Source: Eutrigla gurnardus (Eukaryota > Chordata > Actinopteri > Perciformes > Triglidae). Taken from it: DNA of 64,000 nt. Shown one piece after another: positions 60,301-64,000 of the stretch (position 1 is its first letter; each line of letters opens with the position of its first letter). Where the stretch lies: contig OY741280.1 of assembly GCA_963514095.1 (NCBI GenBank), forward strand, positions 18,198,689 to 18,262,688. Reading direction: 5' to 3'. A program made the position numbers and the translations under genes. The notes under the pieces were generated by a model, which worked only from the letters and a program-made list of their open reading frames with translations, was not told the origin of the DNA and did not search any database.

Positions 60301-63300
60301 GCTATTTAGAAATCCCCAAAGGCTTGATTTACAATACTTGCTCTGCTTTGTATGATGGTGTGTTGGTGGGGTGTATTGTAGTGCACAGCATCCGCCACCA
60401 GGGGTCAATCTCTAATGGTGGAACAGGCAGCTATGATATGAAATTAGCAGGAACATTCGTACTGTTTAGGCTAGAGTCAAATCTGATAAGAGAGCATGCA
60501 CTGAAGTTAATTTAAGCTGGACCTGCTATTCTGAAAGTGAAAAATAACTTTTGATGCTGGCTGAATGAATGAAGTGAAACAACAGTCTAATAATAATTAA
60601 AATAAGAATGAACCTGGACTGCCGTTTTCCCCATTTTAGGTGTGCAACATTGTGCCTGGACAGCGCTGCATTAAAAAACTAACTGACAACCAGACGTCGA
60701 CCATGATCAAAGCAACGGCCCGCTCTGCACCAGACAGACAGGAGGAGATCAGCAGGCTGGTGAGTAGAGGACGGATAAAACAGACACAAAGCTCGCTTCT
60801 TCCTGTTTCGTGTTAAATAAAAACATATCTCCTCTCTCTCTCAGGTGAGGAGTGCGAACTACGAAGCCGACCCGTTTGTTCAGGAGTTTCAGTTCCGCGT
60901 GCGAGACGAGATGGCTCAGGTGACGGGCCGAGTCCTGCCGGCCCCCATGCTGCAATATGGCGGCAGGGTGAGCTCTGAACCCTTTATGGTACCTCCCCTT
61001 TAAATCACGCTTCTTATGCATGTGTGTTTGAGACGACAGGGTTTCCTGCCACTTTGTTTGACATCTCTGATTTTCAGTTCCATATTATGAATCTCTAGTA
61101 GTGATCAGTGACGTGTTTTGTTGAACTTTTATCAGCATGAATGAAATTCTGCAGGGAAACCCTGTGATTATAATCTATATATTTTACATTAGACGTGCTC
61201 ATCTAAACTACTCTCTCTGATTGCATCAGCATGTCACTTTCCTGTATTTATACTTACTTATACTTTAATCTTTTTGTCATACATAAGAGCTGTTTTAATT
61301 TGAGAGCTGTCTCTGTTTTGCATGTCTGCCATAAAATGAATGCATGAGCCTGAGAAACGAGCATAAATGAAACTTTTAAGTTCTACATTTGTCTCTTAAT
61401 TCCATGCTCAGCCAATCAGTCAACCCTTGCTCTTGTGATCCCACTGGCTGCCTGAATCTTTGAATCCACACATTGTCTGTGTCCCCTTTGTACTGTATAT
61501 GTCTGTGTGACTGCCAGTCCCAGCAGATCAACCCTGCACTGTTGTTGCAGAACCGCACGGTGGCCACGCCCAGCCACGGCGTGTGGGACATGAGGGGGAA
61601 GCAGTTTCACACCGGAGTGGAGATCAAGATGTGGGCCATCGCCTGCTTCGCCACCCAGAGGCAGTGCAGAGAAGAGATCCTTAAGTGAGTTCACGGAAAT
61701 GACTTGCTAGGTTCAGCTTAGAACCGATTAAAGGCAAGATGATACACATGCACAATTTTAAAAAAGGCTCTGAAAGCTTTGAAGAAAATTGAAAGAAACC
61801 AGTCAAGTGTATTTAGATAAATTGGAAGTATGGTCCTATTAATTTTCATGTGTGTGGTAAATTTTTTCTTTTTTCTTCACACTCAGGAGCTTCACTGACC
61901 AGCTGCGCAAAATCTCCAAGGACGCCGGGATGCCGATCCAAGGCCAGCCATGTTTTTGTAAATACGCCCAGGGAGCCGACAGCGTGGAGCCCATGTTCAG
62001 ACACCTGAAGAACACTTACGCCGGGCTGCAGCTCATCATCGTCATCCTGCCTGGGAAGACACCCGTCTATGGTACGAAAATGAAAAATCATAAGCAACAG
62101 CAACCACGTAGTCGGTGTGTCTAGAAAGGCTGGATCTAAATCTCTGAAGTGACAAAAGCATCCTCTCTTCAGCCACATGAAGTTTGTGAGGCCTTTAAGT
62201 CCATACAGTAAAATCCGATCTCTCCCTGACCCACAGCCGAGGTGAAGCGGGTGGGTGACACCCTCCTTGGCATGGCCACTCAGTGTGTGCAGGTGAAGAA
62301 CGTGGTGAAGACGTCGCCTCAGACCCTCTCAAACCTCTGCCTCAAGATCAACGTCAAGCTGGGAGGAATCAACAACATCCTGGTTCCCCACCAACGGTAA
62401 AATGAACAAACAAAGACCTGCTGGGTTCCAGCTTTTCTTTTTTTTTAATTTGCATTGTTTCCTTCTCACAATGACATCTGTTACAAAGGCTGTGTGGCAA
62501 CATGGCACATGTAAGATAATGGTTTGTGCCTTTTTGTTGTCCATCCAGACCCTCTGTGTTCCAGCAGCCTGTCATCTTCCTCGGGGCCGATGTCACTCAT
62601 CCTCCAGCAGGAGACGGAAAAAAGCCATCTATTGCAGCGGTGAGACTGCACTACGATATCATTTTAGGGCCTAATTTTTGCGTTTAGTACTAGGGATGTC
62701 ACAAGATTTTGGGTTTAAATGAATTTCTGACCCATGTGATGGATGTTGTGCCTCTACAGGTGGTGGGCAGCATGGACGCTCACCCCAGCAGGTACTGCGC
62801 TACGGTGCGGGTCCAGAGACCCAGACAGGAGGTCATCCAGGACTTGGCCTCCATGGTGCGAGAGCTCTTGATCCAGTTCTACAAATCGACCCGCTACAAG
62901 CCAACCAGGATCATCTTCTACAGGGACGGCGTGTCAGAGGGACAGTTCAGACAGGTAGAACCACTCGTTTCTTGTTTTACTTAATCTTACGTGATGGAGC
63001 GAGTACATGATCTTATTAAGACGAGTTGCAGGTTCACCCTGGTGAAATTATTCTGCTGTGTAGTAGATCTAATTCTTACTTTGTGTGTAGGTGCTGTACT
63101 ACGAGCTGCTGGCCATCAGGGAGGCCTGCATCAGTCTAGAGAAGGAATACCAGCCGGGGATTACTTACATTGTGGTACAGAAACGCCATCACACGCGTCT
63201 CTTCTGTGCGGATCGCAACGAGCGAGTGAGTACCACCCACTTTCATCGTCATGTCAGTGGGGATTCAGTTAAAAGGGGATTTTTCAGGCTGTTTGACCTT

Positions 63301-63867
63301 CTCTTAAATCAGTTTGTTAAACAATCTGTCAGGTTGGACGAAGTGGAAACATTCCTGCCGGCACCACAGTGGACACGGACATCACCCACCCCTACGAGTT
63401 TGACTTTTACCTCTGCAGTCACGCTGGAATCCAGGTACGCTTTGTGGGTCGAACCCAGACTTTCAGGAAAAGTCACTGGAGAAACATGCAACAGCATCGA
63501 GAAGTATAGTTTTATCATGACTTCATTCAATGAAGGCTGGATAATAACGTAACTAGAACTATCTCTGAGAGTTTGTTGGCCTTGAGAGTGAATATTGTTA
63601 ATTTTCTACCTTTCTGTTGTTGTCTGAGCCGTTTCCTCTCCTTAACTGGGCTTCCCTCCACCTTCAGGGTACGAGCCGGCCGTCCCACTACCACGTTCTG
63701 TGGGACGACAACTGTTTCACCGGCGACGAGTTCCAGCTCCTCACCTACCAGCTGTGCCACACCTACGTCCGCTGCACGCGCTCCGTCTCCATCCCAGCGC
63801 CGGCTTACTACGCCCACCTGGTGGCCTTCCGCGCCCGCTACCACCTGGTCGACAAAGAGCACGACAG
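54368..63867 (+). CDS. ago3: Argonaute-3 (last exon outside window)
   Basis: AGO3 binds microRNAs and guides RISC to target mRNAs. Eighteen coding exons give 828 codons: 54368-54386, 56920-57103, 57197-57317, 57456-57664, 58356-58492, 59011-59145, 59731-59818, 59919-60066, 60640-60759, 60845-60967, 61551-61684, 61887-62071, 62237-62396, 62549-62639, 62760-62954, 63091-63225, 63333-63434 and 63668-63867. About 32 residues remain beyond the window. The start MEIGTTGDVG and segments such as YLYEVDIKPDKCPRRVNR, KFVSLVSWHMLHEVLTGRG and KPISTNPVHAVDVVLRHL identify AGO3 rather than AGO1, 2 or 4. The N, PAZ, MID and PIWI domains are all present. The slicer tetrad appears intact: Asp in FLGADVTHPP, Glu in RPRQEVIQD, Asp in FYRDGVSEGQ and His in SRPSHYHVLWDD. 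Intron 1 is 2.5 kb; most others are short. Confidence 0.97.
54387..56919 (+). other. ago3 intron 1
   Basis: This intron follows a 19-nt coding exon. It contains a LINE-like fragment at about 55205-55375 and T runs near 56020-56060. I see no other gene in it. Confidence 0.6.
55205..55375 (+). mobile_element. LINE-derived fragment in ago3 intron 1
   Basis: The phrases AAGGCCTCCTGAACGCCTCC, GAGGTGTTCCAGGCACGTCC, CTAGCCTGGGAACGCCTCAG and AGAAGGAGCTGGAAAGCATT match a widespread fish non-LTR retrotransposon 3' coding end I know from many genomes. Only about 170 bases remain. The exact clade (Rex1/CR1/L2-like) cannot be fixed by eye. Confidence 0.6.
58538..58745 (+). repeat. Interspersed teleost repeat in an ago3 intron
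   Basis: ACCACTCTCATGTCTGTAAA, CAGCAGCTGGTTAGCTTAGC, GTTAGCCTGGCTCTGTCCAA and CCAGCACCTCTAAAGCTCA form, in order, the core of a very common percomorph repeat. It lies in the intron between exons ending at 58492 and starting at 59011. Confidence 0.65.
59430..59600 (+). repeat. Interspersed repeat remnant in an ago3 intron
   Basis: GGTTCTCAGTCATCCAGGTC, GGTGTTTGAAGACATTCGCC and TCTCATCCGAAAGGCTCC (then TTCAGTTCTGAA) resemble the conserved end of a retroelement family abundant in fish. The superfamily is not assigned. Confidence 0.5.
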
Positions 63868-64000
63868 GTGGGGTGAAACTCCTTTTAATCTCTAAATGTG
63901 TTTTTCTAATGAGTTAGATATTATTTCAGCTTTTTTGTGTGGCTTTTTATATGTTTTTGAATGTAGCTGGAATTGATTTCATGCTTTCTCCAAGTGGGAT

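Overview
This window is vertebrate nuclear DNA, almost certainly from a ray-finned (teleost, probably percomorph) fish. Its genes are split by short GT-AG introns. It carries a teleost-type apoE gene next to apoA-IV-like genes, a tRNA-derived SINE, a hAT transposon with an 8-bp target-site duplication, and many microsatellites. I rebuilt nine protein-coding genes by joining exons at splice sites. Each complete model has a coding length divisible by three.

Left part (1-30 kb): the 3' end of ddx6 (+), then tomm40 (+). Next comes an apolipoprotein cluster: an apoA-IV-like gene (-), a second apoA-IV-like gene (+) arranged head to head with it, and apoeb (+). A six-exon trypsinogen (-) and hormone-sensitive lipase lipe (-) follow. 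tomm40 next to apoE is the arrangement known from mammals. The lipoprotein genes, a digestive protease and the main cytosolic acylglycerol lipase give the region a lipid and digestion flavour, but they are separate transcription units.

Middle (30-38 kb): I found no convincing gene. The stretch holds old interspersed repeats, a direct duplication of about 0.75 kb that keeps an internal inverted repeat, and a 2.1-kb hAT element (34663-36767) flanked by GTTGCCGC on both sides.

Right part (38-64 kb): slc9a3 (NHE3, +) has two mutually exclusive first coding exons. Each encodes its own signal peptide and ectodomain, and both fit the same exon 2. It is followed by olah (thioesterase, -) and ago3 (Argonaute-3, +), whose last exon lies beyond the window.

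The points most worth a second look are: the paired slc9a3 first exons, one with an 18-bp coding minisatellite; a trypsin acceptor site that abuts a (TG)43 array; the inverted apoA-IV pair with a 19-codon length difference; the overlapping tomm40/apoA-IV 3' ends; and the duplicated inverted repeat. Exon borders were placed by eye from splice consensus and protein family knowledge. No alignment or expression data were available.
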